NCBI RefSeq assembly: GCF_003544855.1
Contig: NZ_CP032101.1
Span: 1,860,001 to 1,924,000 of the forward strand
Length of the DNA stretch: 64,000 bases
Direction: 5' to 3'
Source of the DNA: Malaciobacter marinus
GTDB taxonomy: Bacteria > Campylobacterota > Campylobacteria > Campylobacterales > Arcobacteraceae
Under the pieces are notes generated by a model that was given only the letters and a program-made list of their open reading frames with translations, searched no databases and had not been told where the DNA came from. Positions 44,611 through 54,208 of this stretch are shown here, piece after piece. Positions within the stretch are counted from its first letter, which is position 1. Each line of letters opens with the position of its first letter. The position numbers and the translations under genes are program-made.

Positions 44611-45112
44611 ATCTAAAGTTATCAAATACTAAAGGTGCTTTAAGTTCTAAGCTTTTTAAGTGTTTCATTATTGTTTGTAAATCATCGATACTTTTTCCAG
44701 TTACTCTTATCTCTTCGCCTTGATTAACTGCTGTTACTTTTAATTTCAGTTTTTTTATTTCAGTTTGAATTGTTTTTGCTTCTTCTTTTTCTATTGTATC
44801 AATAATTTTAAATGTAATTTTTCTATTTCCACCACTTGCATCTTCTGCTTTTAACTCTTCAAGAGAATTAATAGAAATATCTCTTTTATTCATTTTTGAA
44901 ATTAATATATCTTTAATTGCATCAACTTTATTATCACTTGCACTTACTAATGATAGAGTTTTTGTAGTTTGATTTAAATCTATCTCTTTTTTTAAACCTT
45001 TAAAATCATATCTATTATCAACCTCTTTTTGAGCTTGAATAACTGCATTTTTCATCTCTTGCATATCAAGTTTTGCTGAAATATCAAAATGATGTTCTTT
45101 TGCTTTTGCCAT
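44609..45112 (-). CDS. YajQ-family nucleotide-binding protein
   Basis: The 167-aa protein matches YajQ along its length: 'HHFDISAKLDMQEMKNAVIQ' at 7-26, 'RYDFKGL' near 35, and 'GEEIRVTGKSIDDLQTIMK' near 135-153. YajQ relatives bind c-di-GMP and act with transcription factors; others bind RNA. It is monocistronic. Its presence fits the c-di-GMP enzymes at 28452 and 57126. Confidence 0.92.
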   Translation of the reverse strand: MAKAKEHHFDISAKLDMQEMKNAVIQAQKEVDNRYDFKGLKKEIDLNQTTKTLSLVSASDNKVDAIKDILISKMNKRDISINSLEELKAEDASGGNRKITFKIIDTIEKEEAKTIQTEIKKLKLKVTAVNQGEEIRVTGKSIDDLQTIMKHLKSLELKAPLVFDNFR

Positions 45113-45178
45113 TATTGTCCTTTTTAAAGTTTATTAGATATTTTAACAATTTAAGTAAAAAAATCTCTTAATTATATT

Positions 45179-47827
45179 CTAACCTTTATAATTTTGTATA
45201 ATTATTTTGAAATTTGCTCCAAAATACTCTTTATCATCAAAAGTTTCTGAAAAATTTTCTACATTTATTTCTGCATTAACTTTATTTAAAATAGATTTAC
45301 ACATATAAAGTCCAAGACCTGTACCTTTTTCATCAGATTTTGTTGTAAAGTATGGTTCAAAAATATTCTCAATTATAGTTTTTGGAATTCCACCTGCATA
45401 ATCTTTTACTTGTATTATTATATCATCACCCATAGATATAATTTCAATATCTATTCTTTTTATTTCACAATTTTTTTCTTTTATTATATCTCTTGCATTA
45501 TTTAATACATTTAACAATACTTGAATAAGTTCATTTTCATATCCAACTGTTTTTAACTCTTTATTTGTAGTATTATAATTAATTTTAACTCCAAGAGATC
45601 TATATATATCATTTATTAGATTAATAGTTTTATGAATCACTTCATCAAGTTTATAAATAGTTTTATCTTTTTGTTTAAAGAAATCTCTAAAATCATTCAT
45701 AGTATTGGACATAAGATTTATTTGTTTTTTAATTGATTGATTATCTTTACTTAATGATTCATCATCATTTTGTTTTAAATTCAACCTCAATTCAATTCCA
45801 GAATTTATCATGCTAATAGCATTTAAAGGTTGCTTCCATTGATGAATAATCATAGATACCATCTCACCAATATTTGCCATTTTACTTTGTTGTACTAAAT
45901 GCATATCTTTTTGTCTATTGTTTGAAACTTCTTGTTTTACTCTATTTTCAAGCTCAGCATTTATAATAGTAAGTTCTTTTGTTTTTTCTTTTACTTTTTC
46001 TTCAAGATGTTCATTTAATTCATTTTGCTCAACAATTAGATTTTTGATTTTTGAAGCCATCTTATTAAATGATTTTTCTAATTTTCCTATTTCATCACTT
46101 GATGTCTCTTTAATCCTATAATCTAACTCATTATTTGCAAATTTCTTAGTTCCTGTTAATAGTTTCTCAATTTTTGAAAGAATGTAATTTGACATCCAAA
46201 TTGCTATTGCTATAACTAAAACTACCATTATAAAAGTAATAACTGTAAGTTCATTTATAAGTGATTTAATAAAAGATTTTATTTCAAAATTATTCTCATC
46301 TACAATCTCTTTCATATTAATTGTTTGTTCTTGCAGTATTTTTCGAACATCTCTTTTTGTTTTATTTGCAGCTGCATGAAATTCATTAACATTTGCACCA
46401 ATACTTACAAAACCAAATCCTCTTTTACTATTGGCATACTTACCTGTATAGTAAGGTATTGTTGCTGCTGTTGATAGTTTCCATATATTACTCCAATGTA
46501 TTATAAATGATCCATATCCTCCATTTTGTGTTAACTGCATCCAACCTTGACATTGTGGTGCAAAATTTAAGTATTTACAATCTAATCCTACATTACCATC
46601 TTTTATTAACTGCTTCATATTTGGTTTTTTATTTAAACTTTGTTCTTCAAACTTTGGATAATCTTTTAAAAATTCATTTATATCTTTTTTTGATGCATAA
46701 TATTTCTTTGCCACATCTTCACTTAACCATGGCATTGTTCTTTGTCCTGTCCTTGGATTATATCCTACTATTGAATAATCCCTTGGATGAGAAATATTTT
46801 TCCCCTCATAATCCCACATGAATGCATAATTCCCTACACTTGCATCTGCTATATCTTGTATTGGATTTTTATCCACTGGATTTACTGTATCTGTAAATTG
46901 CATTATATGTTCATGATCTAATGCTAAACTTACATATCCTACTTTTTTATCTTTTTTATATACTGGTGTTACAAACCTTATTATTCCCTCAAACTTCTTC
47001 CCTTTTGGATTCTCTTTCCCTGCATATCCATGATTTTGAGGTTCAAATGATATATTTGCATCTTTTGCTTTCTTTTTTGTAAAGGTTCCTATTATATTTG
47101 TTTTTACACTTTGCCCTATTACATCACTTACATATATTTGCCCTTTTTTTAACTCTTCTATTTTTTTAAAATACTCTTCTGAGTTTACATATGTATTTTT
47201 CTTTTTTGATATATCTAACAACTGTTTATTTATTTGTGATATTTTATATATCTCTTTTCCATTTATATCAAAGTAGCTAACTTCTTTATAGATTGGTATT
47301 TTTACTCTTTTTAACTCTTTTGGGTCTGTATAATTAAACTCTTTTTCATTATCTTTTAATTGGGCTTTTCTTTGCTGTCTTTTTATACTTTTTATTCTCT
47401 TACTTGATTTCCATCTTTTACTTTTCTCATCATAATAGTATTCTCCATGTACTATTATCTCTCTTTGTTTACTTTTATAAAACTCTTTTAAAATATTTTT
47501 ATTTAAAGGTATATTTGATAAAAAAAGTATATCTTTATCTCTTTCATATAAAAAATTAGCTACATTCTTTGCAATTTCAAAAGACAATCGTTCTATTGCT
47601 AATTGGGATTTTTTATCAAGATTTTTAACACTATCATCTATTGAAGCATTTGCAGTATTTAATATAATTTCTTTACTTTGATTAAAAAGGTATTTTGTAC
47701 TATTTCTTAAATACTCATCTAATTTTATTACACCTTCATATGCAATATAAGCAAGTAATAAAAGAGGTATTACTTTAATAAGAATAAAAAGAAGAATTAG
47801 TTTAGCTTTAATAGTTATATTTTTCAT
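45179..47827 (-). CDS. Large periplasmic-sensing histidine kinase
   Basis: An 882-aa kinase. A helix at about 8-30 is followed by ~500 residues of extracytoplasmic sensor with Cache-like elements ('FVTPVYKKDKKVGYVSLALD', 'GYNPRTGQRTMPWLS'), a helix near 535-558, HAMP-like linker, coiled coil, then the H-box 'MIIHQWKQPLNAISM' near 670, N-box 'LLNVLNNARDIIKE' and G-boxes 'VKDYAGGIP', 'GTGLGLYMCKSI'. There is no receiver. I chose ATG 47827 (GGGA upstream) over TTG 47839. No partner regulator is adjacent. Confidence 0.88.
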   Translation of the reverse strand: MKNITIKAKLILLFILIKVIPLLLLAYIAYEGVIKLDEYLRNSTKYLFNQSKEIILNTANASIDDSVKNLDKKSQLAIERLSFEIAKNVANFLYERDKDILFLSNIPLNKNILKEFYKSKQREIIVHGEYYYDEKSKRWKSSKRIKSIKRQQRKAQLKDNEKEFNYTDPKELKRVKIPIYKEVSYFDINGKEIYKISQINKQLLDISKKKNTYVNSEEYFKKIEELKKGQIYVSDVIGQSVKTNIIGTFTKKKAKDANISFEPQNHGYAGKENPKGKKFEGIIRFVTPVYKKDKKVGYVSLALDHEHIMQFTDTVNPVDKNPIQDIADASVGNYAFMWDYEGKNISHPRDYSIVGYNPRTGQRTMPWLSEDVAKKYYASKKDINEFLKDYPKFEEQSLNKKPNMKQLIKDGNVGLDCKYLNFAPQCQGWMQLTQNGGYGSFIIHWSNIWKLSTAATIPYYTGKYANSKRGFGFVSIGANVNEFHAAANKTKRDVRKILQEQTINMKEIVDENNFEIKSFIKSLINELTVITFIMVVLVIAIAIWMSNYILSKIEKLLTGTKKFANNELDYRIKETSSDEIGKLEKSFNKMASKIKNLIVEQNELNEHLEEKVKEKTKELTIINAELENRVKQEVSNNRQKDMHLVQQSKMANIGEMVSMIIHQWKQPLNAISMINSGIELRLNLKQNDDESLSKDNQSIKKQINLMSNTMNDFRDFFKQKDKTIYKLDEVIHKTINLINDIYRSLGVKINYNTTNKELKTVGYENELIQVLLNVLNNARDIIKEKNCEIKRIDIEIISMGDDIIIQVKDYAGGIPKTIIENIFEPYFTTKSDEKGTGLGLYMCKSILNKVNAEINVENFSETFDDKEYFGANFKIIIQNYKG

Positions 47828-47854
47828 AGTAATTCCCAATGATAAATTGGGTAA

Positions 47855-48640
47855 TTATACTAAAAAGTAAGTAAATGGATTATCAAATTTGTATTTAAAG
47901 TTTAGCTTATTTGTTATTTTGTTACCTAAAATTATACGATTATTATAATTTTCAGTATATTCAAAGTTTAAAATCTTTATTTGTTTATTTTTTGCTTGAA
48001 ATGAGTATAACTCTTTTTTATTGGGATGCTCCTTTGAACATAAATTAAAAGTGTCATAGCTTTTAAATTTAATAACTTCATTTATTGCATTAATTACATC
48101 ATCTCTATGTACAAAATTTACTTTTTTATTTGCATCTTTTACTGTTTTGTTTTCAAAATATTTTGCTGCAAATCTATCATATCCCATAAGCCCTGCACAT
48201 CTTAAAATAGTCAGTTTAGAGAACTTATCTTTACAAGATTGTTCTATTAAATAAACATTTTTTTTACCACAATTTTTTTCATTAAGTTTATATGATTCAT
48301 CAAAGCTATTATTTTCATTTGGATAAATAGAACTTGAACTTATAAGGATAACATGTGTATTTGCTAAATCTATTTTTGTATAAATTGTTTCTAAAAAATT
48401 CAGAAAATTATCTACACTAGAAGGAATTGATATAAGTAAAATATCGCATTTAAAAAAGCTTTCTAAATTGTTATTTGAATAGTTTGTATCAATTAAAAAA
48501 GAAGAGAAACCTTCTTTTTTTAAACTATCTATTTTAGAACTATTTGTAGTTGAAGCATTGACTTTAAAACCCTCTTTTAAAAAAGTTCTTGCAACTTCTA
48601 AACCTAACCAACCACAACCTAAAATAGAAATAGTTTTCAA
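47855..48640 (-). CDS. NAD(P)-binding Rossmann protein, YeeZ-like
   Basis: A 261-aa protein with an N-terminal dinucleotide fold ('ISILGCGWLGLEVARTFLKE' at 4-23) and an extended-SDR-like strand order ('VILISSSSIYPNE' near 95). The usual YxxxK is not clear ('GKKNVYLIEQSCKD'), as in the atypical SDR group of YeeZ. Function is unknown, perhaps a nucleoside-sugar epimerase relative. The start is TTG, two bases after the stop of the uracil permease gene upstream. Confidence 0.75.
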   Translation of the reverse strand: MKTISILGCGWLGLEVARTFLKEGFKVNASTTNSSKIDSLKKEGFSSFLIDTNYSNNNLESFFKCDILLISIPSSVDNFLNFLETIYTKIDLANTHVILISSSSIYPNENNSFDESYKLNEKNCGKKNVYLIEQSCKDKFSKLTILRCAGLMGYDRFAAKYFENKTVKDANKKVNFVHRDDVINAINEVIKFKSYDTFNLCSKEHPNKKELYSFQAKNKQIKILNFEYTENYNNRIILGNKITNKLNFKYKFDNPFTYFLV

Positions 48641-48642
48641 GA

Positions 48643-49884
48643 TTAACTTTCTCTTGGTTGTGGTAAAATTAGATTTAAGAAAATTCCTACAATTGCACCA
48701 AGACCTATTCCAGAAAAAGCAACTCCTCCAAAATTAAATGTCATTCCACCAATTGAAAAAACTAAAATCATAGCAACAATTGCCATATTTCTAGGGCAAG
48801 ATAAATCTGTATTTGCTTTAATTAGTGTAGAAATACCAATTGATGCAATAATACCAAATAATAAAAGCATAATACCACCCATAACAGGAAGTGGAATCGT
48901 TGCAAGTAATCCACCAAGTTTTCCAACAAAAGCTAAAATAATTGCAGCAATGGCAGTCCAAGTCATAATAGCAGGATTATATGCTTTTGTAACAGTTACA
49001 GCACCTGTAACCTCTGAATAAGTTGTATTTGGTGGTCCTCCAAAAAGTGATGCAACAGAAGTTGCTAAACCATCTCCTAAAAGAGTATTCTTAAGTCCTG
49101 GCTTTTTTAAATAATCTTCTTTTGTTACCTTTGAAATTGCTAACATATCTCCAATATGCTCAATTGCAGGAGCAATAGCTATTGGTAAAATAAATAAAAT
49201 TGCTTGCCAATTAAACTCAGGTGCTGTGAATTCTGGAATAATAAACCATGCAGCTTGCTTAACTGGTGAAAAATCAACAATTCCATAATATAAAGAAACA
49301 GCATAACCTATAATAATTCCACCTAAAATAGGTATTAATTTAAAAATACCTTTTCCAAGTAATGAAATAAAAACTGTCACAAGTAATGCTATCATAGATA
49401 TTATCATTGCTTGTTCAACAGGTATAACTTGAACAGCCCCATCACCTGTTCTTCCCATTGCCATATGTACAGCAGCAGGAGATAAAATCAAACCAATTGC
49501 CATAATAACAGGTCCAACAACAATAGGAGGTAAAAGTTTATGTAAAAAATTATCACCTTTTAATCTAACCAAAAAACTCAATAGCACATATAAAAGTCCA
49601 GCTGCAAAAAGCCCAGACATAGTTGCAGCAATTCCCCATGTTTTAACCCCATGAGAAATAGGAGCAATAAAAGCAAATGAAGATGCAAGAAAGATTGGAG
49701 GAATATTTCCTTTTGTAATAAATTGGAAAACTAAAGTTCCAACACCTGCAGTAAAAAATGCAACATTTGGATTAAGACCTGTTAAAATAGGAACTAAAAC
49801 CAATGCACCAAATGCAACAAATAAAAATTGCACACCTAAAATTGAATCTTTAACTCTAAACTTATAATCTGTAGGTTTGTTCAT
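48643..49884 (-). CDS. uraA: Uracil permease, NCS2 family
   Basis: A 413-aa transporter of about 12-14 helices that imports uracil with protons. Seen are 'FGALVLVPILTGLNP' near 24-38, 'AIAPAIEHIGDMLAISKVT' (substrate-site Glu) near 238-256 and 'GGPPNTTYSEVTGAVTVTK' near 280-298. I chose ATG 49884, preceded by AGAGG; an in-frame start at 49929 adds 15 residues without a good site. Divergent from upp, which uses imported uracil. Confidence 0.9.
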   Translation of the reverse strand: MNKPTDYKFRVKDSILGVQFLFVAFGALVLVPILTGLNPNVAFFTAGVGTLVFQFITKGNIPPIFLASSFAFIAPISHGVKTWGIAATMSGLFAAGLLYVLLSFLVRLKGDNFLHKLLPPIVVGPVIMAIGLILSPAAVHMAMGRTGDGAVQVIPVEQAMIISMIALLVTVFISLLGKGIFKLIPILGGIIIGYAVSLYYGIVDFSPVKQAAWFIIPEFTAPEFNWQAILFILPIAIAPAIEHIGDMLAISKVTKEDYLKKPGLKNTLLGDGLATSVASLFGGPPNTTYSEVTGAVTVTKAYNPAIMTWTAIAAIILAFVGKLGGLLATIPLPVMGGIMLLLFGIIASIGISTLIKANTDLSCPRNMAIVAMILVFSIGGMTFNFGGVAFSGIGLGAIVGIFLNLILPQPRES

Positions 49885-50002
49885 GTAGCCTCTTGCATGT
49901 AAAATTTGAAAATAGTAGCAAAATTTCAATTAATAATTAGTAAATTATATAAGTTTTTTTTAGATACAATTAAGCTTTTAAATAAAATTTTAGGACATAT
50001 TA

Positions 50003-50626
50003 ATGTATAAAGAGAGTACAAACGCTGTTGTAAAACATCTTATAAATAGACTAAGAGATGTAAGAACAGCTTCAAATGAATTTAGACTTACAATTGAAGA
50101 AATTTCAAGAATGATAGTTGCTGAGGCTTTAGCAGATTTTCCAACAATAACAACAAATATTAATACATGGCAAGGACCTCTTGATGTAGAAATGTTAGAG
50201 GTTCAAAAAATAGTTTTAGTTCCAATTTTAAGAGCTGGGGAACCAATGCTTACAGGAATTTTACAAACTTTACCATATGCAAGAAGTGGTTTTTTAGCTA
50301 TGAAAAGAGATGAAGAGACTTCATTAAGTAAACTATTTTATGAAAATATCCCAGATAACTTAGAAGATAAAACTGTTTTATTACTTGACCCAATGATTGC
50401 AACAGGTGGTTCATTAATTGATGGCATTGACTATTTAAAAGGTATAGGCGCAAAAAGAATCATTAGTTTAAATATTTTAGGTTCACCATATGGAATACAA
50501 AAAGTTCAAGAAGTACATCCTGATGTAGATATTTATATTGCTCAAATTGATGAAAGATTAGATGAAAACAACTATATTAGACCTGGTCTTGGAGATGCAG
50601 GGGATAGAGCTTTTAATACAAAGTAA
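50003..50626 (+). CDS. upp: Uracil phosphoribosyltransferase
   Basis: Converts uracil and PRPP to UMP. The 207-aa protein has the PRPP loop 'LLLDPMIATGGSLIDGIDYL' near 124-143, 'LVPILRAGEPM' near 72-82 and the uracil-site ending 'YIRPGLGDAGDRAFNT'. Divergent from uraA, forming a pyrimidine salvage pair. Its stop is part of a two-way terminator shared with the ion channel gene. Confidence 0.95.
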   Translation: MYKESTNAVVKHLINRLRDVRTASNEFRLTIEEISRMIVAEALADFPTITTNINTWQGPLDVEMLEVQKIVLVPILRAGEPMLTGILQTLPYARSGFLAMKRDEETSLSKLFYENIPDNLEDKTVLLLDPMIATGGSLIDGIDYLKGIGAKRIISLNILGSPYGIQKVQEVHPDVDIYIAQIDERLDENNYIRPGLGDAGDRAFNTK

Positions 50627-50643
50627 GGAGTTAATCCTTACTT
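50621..50643. terminator. Bidirectional terminator at upp / ion channel
   Basis: AAGTAAGGA pairs with TCCTTACTT (9 bp, five-base loop) covering both stop codons, followed on the plus strand by a T-run. Confidence 0.8.
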
Positions 50644-51428
50644 TTTTTTATTTGGTTTAATTCTTGTCTTAAATATTTTACTTCACTTAATAAAATATCT
50701 AACTTTTTACTATCTTCATGTATTTCTTGTTTCATATCAGCTTCATTTAATTTTTGCATTTCTCCAATAATAACAGCCACAAATAAATTAAAAAATACAA
50801 ATGCTGCAATAATTACAAAAGATACAAAATATGCCCAAGCCCAAGGATAAACTTCCATTGCTTCATACATTACATCCGTCCAATCTTCAAATGTAAGTAC
50901 TCTAAATAGAGTCAACATTGAAACTAAGAAATCAGACCATAAACCTGATGGAAGTTTTTCAAAGAAAAAGTTTCCAACAATTGCATAAATATAAAAAATA
51001 ATAAACATTAATATAACAATATCAATTATTGCAGGTATTGCTTTTATTAACATATCTATTATTGCTTTTAATTCTGGTCGTGCAGTAAATAATCGAAGAA
51101 CTCTAAATATTCTTAAAAGTCTTGCAACTGCTGCGTATCCACTTGATTCTAAAGGTAATAAAGTAATAACTACAATTGTAAAATCAAACAGATTCCATCC
51201 ACTTTTGAAAAAATTAACAAATTTCTTTTCTGCAACCATTTTAATAGCTATTTCAAAAACAAAATAAATAGTTACAAAAGCATCAGCAAACTGCAAAAAC
51301 AAAGAATAGTTTGTTTCTACATCACCAATTGTTTTAAAGCCTAAAACAGAAGCATAAGCTATAATAATAAAAGTTGTAAGGTTTGAAAACCACCTTGCAT
51401 CTCTTATTTGTTCAATCTTTTCGATCAA
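50631..51428 (-). CDS. BacNav-type voltage-gated cation channel
   Basis: A 265-aa six-helix channel subunit, the size of NavAb (267 aa) of Arcobacter butzleri. S4 has four arginines at three-residue spacing (R103, R106, R109, R112). The selectivity filter is TFEDWTD at 179-185, where NavAb has TLESWSM; the Asp residues at the fourth and seventh places resemble the engineered Ca-selective CavAb (TLDDWSD). S6 ends near 222 and a C-terminal coiled coil spans about 233-262. The start is TTG, with AGGAGAG well placed. It is followed on the minus strand by no further gene. Confidence 0.88.
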   Translation of the reverse strand: MIEKIEQIRDARWFSNLTTFIIIAYASVLGFKTIGDVETNYSLFLQFADAFVTIYFVFEIAIKMVAEKKFVNFFKSGWNLFDFTIVVITLLPLESSGYAAVARLLRIFRVLRLFTARPELKAIIDMLIKAIPAIIDIVILMFIIFYIYAIVGNFFFEKLPSGLWSDFLVSMLTLFRVLTFEDWTDVMYEAMEVYPWAWAYFVSFVIIAAFVFFNLFVAVIIGEMQKLNEADMKQEIHEDSKKLDILLSEVKYLRQELNQIKKSKD

Positions 51429-51438
51429 TTAAACTCTC

Positions 51439-51825
51439 CTAATTTTTATATATACTATAAGATGTCAGTAACCAAGCTATAATTAATAATGTTCCACCAA
51501 TTGGTGTAATAGCACCTAAAAATGGCATATTTAACACAACTAAAAAATATAATGAAAAACTAAAAATTAAAGTTCCAATTAACACTAGCCATGCAGAAAG
51601 AATAAGTTTTTTACAATTTGGTTTAAGATATATTATAAAAGAAATAACAAATAATCCAAGAGTATTATAAAAATGATACTCAACTCCTGTATTATAAGTA
51701 GCAAGCATAGAAGGTTCAACTATTGCTTTTAATCCATGTGCTCCAAAAGCACCTATTGCAACAGCTAAGGCCATCATAAAAGAAGCAATAGCTAAGAATA
51801 GCTTTACATTATCATCAATTTTCAT
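51439..51825 (-). CDS. DUF423 membrane protein
   Basis: A 128-aa protein of four helices with the family signature 'GAFGAHGLKAIVEPSMLATY' near 26-45 and 'LGAITPIGGTLLIIAWL' near 103-119. Function unknown. It precedes the ion channel gene by ten bases on the same strand. Confidence 0.88.
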   Translation of the reverse strand: MKIDDNVKLFLAIASFMMALAVAIGAFGAHGLKAIVEPSMLATYNTGVEYHFYNTLGLFVISFIIYLKPNCKKLILSAWLVLIGTLIFSFSLYFLVVLNMPFLGAITPIGGTLLIIAWLLTSYSIYKN

Positions 51826-51904
51826 ATTTTAGTCCCTATTTTTTTTGGGAAGTTTAGCAAAAAATTGTTAATAACTGTTTAAGTAAAAGTCTTAATTAAC
51901 TTTT

Positions 51905-52168
51905 TTATTTTTCTTCTTTTTTCTTAGAAAAGCCTGCACCTTTTTTCTCTTTTTTCTTTAAATCCAAATCATTGATTAAATTTCTAAAATCAATTCCTTC
52001 TTGGTTCATTTTTGCAAAACAAGCAGCAACAGTTGCAATTGCATTTGGTACTTCTTTTTTCTTTTTGTAAGCTTGAATATTTTTTTCACTTACTTTGATT
52101 AGTGCTGTAAATTTTGGAATTGTTAGTTCTGCATCAAGTAGTAATTTTTTGAATTCTATAAATGTCAT
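51905..52168 (-). CDS. Small helix-turn-helix-like protein with a lysine-rich tail
   Basis: An 87-aa protein. Residues 1-45 look like an XRE-type helix-turn-helix ('MTFIEFKKLLLDAELTIPKF', 'VSEKNIQAYKKKKEVPNAIA'). Residues 70-87 are mostly lysine and glutamate ('LKKKEKKGAGFSKKKEEK'), suiting non-specific nucleic acid binding. AGGGA precedes the ATG. Function unknown; it is monocistronic. Confidence 0.65.
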   Translation of the reverse strand: MTFIEFKKLLLDAELTIPKFTALIKVSEKNIQAYKKKKEVPNAIATVAACFAKMNQEGIDFRNLINDLDLKKKEKKGAGFSKKKEEK

Positions 52169-52312
52169 TCTTATTCCCTGTTTTAATTTAAAAGTATTAT
52201 ACTAAGAATAAATTAAAACTAAAGTAAAAGATAATTATTTATATATAAAAGTTATAAAATATAGATTAAAAAATGCTTTATATTTTAGGGTAAAATACCC
52301 TAAAATATGGAG

Positions 52313-52759
52313 TTATATTACATCAACTTCCCAAAAAAAGTCAATCCATTCTTTTGCTTCTCTTACTGTATAATCAGGTTGTAATACAGCAGATTTTTTA
52401 TAAAAAATTGTTGCTAATTTAAATTCAACATTAGGAAACTTCTCTTTTAAAACTTTTAGAATCTCTTCCATTGTTTCCCCAGAATCAACAATATCATCAA
52501 CAACTAAAACTCTTTTTGCATGTGATACATCTGGAATATTAAAAATATTAAATGTATCTAATTTCAATTCACCTTCATAATGAATTGAGTTTAATGCATA
52601 CAAATTTCTCATATCCATAGCTTGTGCCATAAGATGAGATAATGTTAAACCACCCCTTGCAACTGCTAATAAAATATCAGGTTCATACTCCCTACAACTA
52701 TTTACTAGCTTTTGAGTATCCTTTTTAAATTCTTCGTAACTGTAATAAAATTTTTCCAA
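52313..52759 (-). CDS. Purine phosphoribosyltransferase (Gpt/Hpt-like)
   Basis: A 148-aa type I phosphoribosyltransferase with the PRPP loop 'VLVVDDIVDSGETM' near 86-99 and 'LLAVARGGLTLSHLMAQ' near 30-46. The short length and 'WIDFFWEVD' C-terminus match xanthine-guanine phosphoribosyltransferases. The start is TTG with AAGG upstream, immediately after the purine permease gene with which it is cotranscribed, so it likely salvages guanine, xanthine or hypoxanthine. Confidence 0.85.
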   Translation of the reverse strand: MEKFYYSYEEFKKDTQKLVNSCREYEPDILLAVARGGLTLSHLMAQAMDMRNLYALNSIHYEGELKLDTFNIFNIPDVSHAKRVLVVDDIVDSGETMEEILKVLKEKFPNVEFKLATIFYKKSAVLQPDYTVREAKEWIDFFWEVDVI

Positions 52760-52762
52760 AAT

Positions 52763-54061
52763 TTAACCTTGTAATATAAATACTAATAGACTTATTAATG
52801 TAATTGTTAAGATTCCAATATTTAAATCACTAAACTCTCTTTTTGTAAGTTTAATAATCGTATATGCTAAAAAACCTGCTGCGATACCATTTGTAATAGA
52901 AAAAGTTAAAGGCATTAAAGTAACAATAAAAAATGCCCCTGCACTTGTAGCTAAATCAACTTGTTCAAAGTTTATTTTACCAAGTTCAGTAAACATTAGC
53001 ACTCCAACAACAACTAATACAGGATAAATTGCATTTGATGGAATTGATTTAAAAAGTGGTAACATAAATAGTGTTGTTATAAAAAACATTGCTGTAAATA
53101 TTGCTGTAAGACCTGTTCTTCCACCCTCTTCTACTCCAGTTGAACTTTCAACAAAAGCAGTTGTAGTAGAAACACCTATCATACTTCCAGCAGCTGTTGA
53201 TATAGCATCTGCTTCTAAAGTTTTTTGTAAAGACTTATCATCTTTATTTCCACTTTGAAACATATTTGCTCTAGCTCCAATTCCTGTTAGTGTTCCAAGT
53301 GTATCAAACATATCAGTAATTAAAAAAGTAATAATAACAGGCAATAAAGATAAAGATAAAGCACTTACAACGTCAAGTTGCATAAATATTGGAGAAATAG
53401 ACGCAGGAGCAGATAAAAAGCTTGTAGGCATTGGATTTATTTCTAAAAACCATGCAACAATTGAAGTAATACCAATAGAAAAGATAAAGGCACCTTTTAA
53501 TCTATATGCGTAGAAAATAAAAGCAAGAATCAAACCAAGAGCACCGATTAAAACATTTGGTTCAGAAAAATCACCAAGTTTTACATAAGTAACTTTATCA
53601 GGAACAATCATTGCCATTTGTTTTAAACCAATAAAAGCAATAAAAGTACCAATACCAGCAGATATTGCTCGTCTTAAATTCATAGGAATTGAGGTCATAA
53701 TCCAAACTCTAAAGTTTGTAAATGACAAAAGTACAAAAAGTACACCTGATAAAAATACGATACCTAGTGCAGTTTGCCAAGGAATATTCATCCCTAAAAC
53801 AAGTCCATAAGAAAAATACGCATTTAATCCCATACCAACACTCATTGCAATTGGAGTGTTAGCCCAAAGACCAGAAAAAATTGTAGCTAAAATAGTAATA
53901 AGAGCAGTAGCAGTAACAACTGCGTCCATAGGTAAACCTGCATCAGCAAGAATAAAACCATTTACAGGAACTATATACATCATTGTCAAAAAAGTAGTAA
54001 ATCCAGCAGTAAACTCTGTTTTGACATTTGTGTTATGCTCTTTGAGTTTGAAGAGGTTCAT
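52763..54061 (-). CDS. AzgA-family purine (adenine/guanine/hypoxanthine) permease
   Basis: A 432-aa NCS2-superfamily transporter of about 12 helices. Typical sequence is 'TEFTAGFTTFLTMMYIVPVN' near 17-36, 'TDMFDTLGTLTGIGARANM' near 250 and 'GSMIGVSTTTAFVESSTGVEEGGRTG' within the next 60 residues. ATG 54061 is chosen because AGGA is seven bases upstream; TTG 54067 is less likely. It feeds the phosphoribosyltransferase encoded next. Confidence 0.9.
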   Translation of the reverse strand: MNLFKLKEHNTNVKTEFTAGFTTFLTMMYIVPVNGFILADAGLPMDAVVTATALITILATIFSGLWANTPIAMSVGMGLNAYFSYGLVLGMNIPWQTALGIVFLSGVLFVLLSFTNFRVWIMTSIPMNLRRAISAGIGTFIAFIGLKQMAMIVPDKVTYVKLGDFSEPNVLIGALGLILAFIFYAYRLKGAFIFSIGITSIVAWFLEINPMPTSFLSAPASISPIFMQLDVVSALSLSLLPVIITFLITDMFDTLGTLTGIGARANMFQSGNKDDKSLQKTLEADAISTAAGSMIGVSTTTAFVESSTGVEEGGRTGLTAIFTAMFFITTLFMLPLFKSIPSNAIYPVLVVVGVLMFTELGKINFEQVDLATSAGAFFIVTLMPLTFSITNGIAAGFLAYTIIKLTKREFSDLNIGILTITLISLLVFILQG

Positions 54062-54208
54062 AACCAAATCCTTAAGTTTTAAAATAAAGGCGAAATTATA
54101 CTAAAGTTTTCGTAAATAGTATATAAACTAAAGTAAAAATTAAGCTAATAATAACTAAAAAAATAGTAAAACACCCTAACATACAACTTTACAGAGGTAA
54201 AAAAAATT

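Noticed and set aside
49884-49929. A 15-residue N-terminal extension on the uracil permease
   Set aside because: It lacks a ribosome binding site, and ATG 49884 has AGAGG and matches the family N-terminus.
54062-54208. A purine riboswitch before the purine permease gene
   Set aside because: I could not find the conserved junction sequences or paired stems; the spacer is plain AT-rich DNA shared with the divergent DUF89 promoter.
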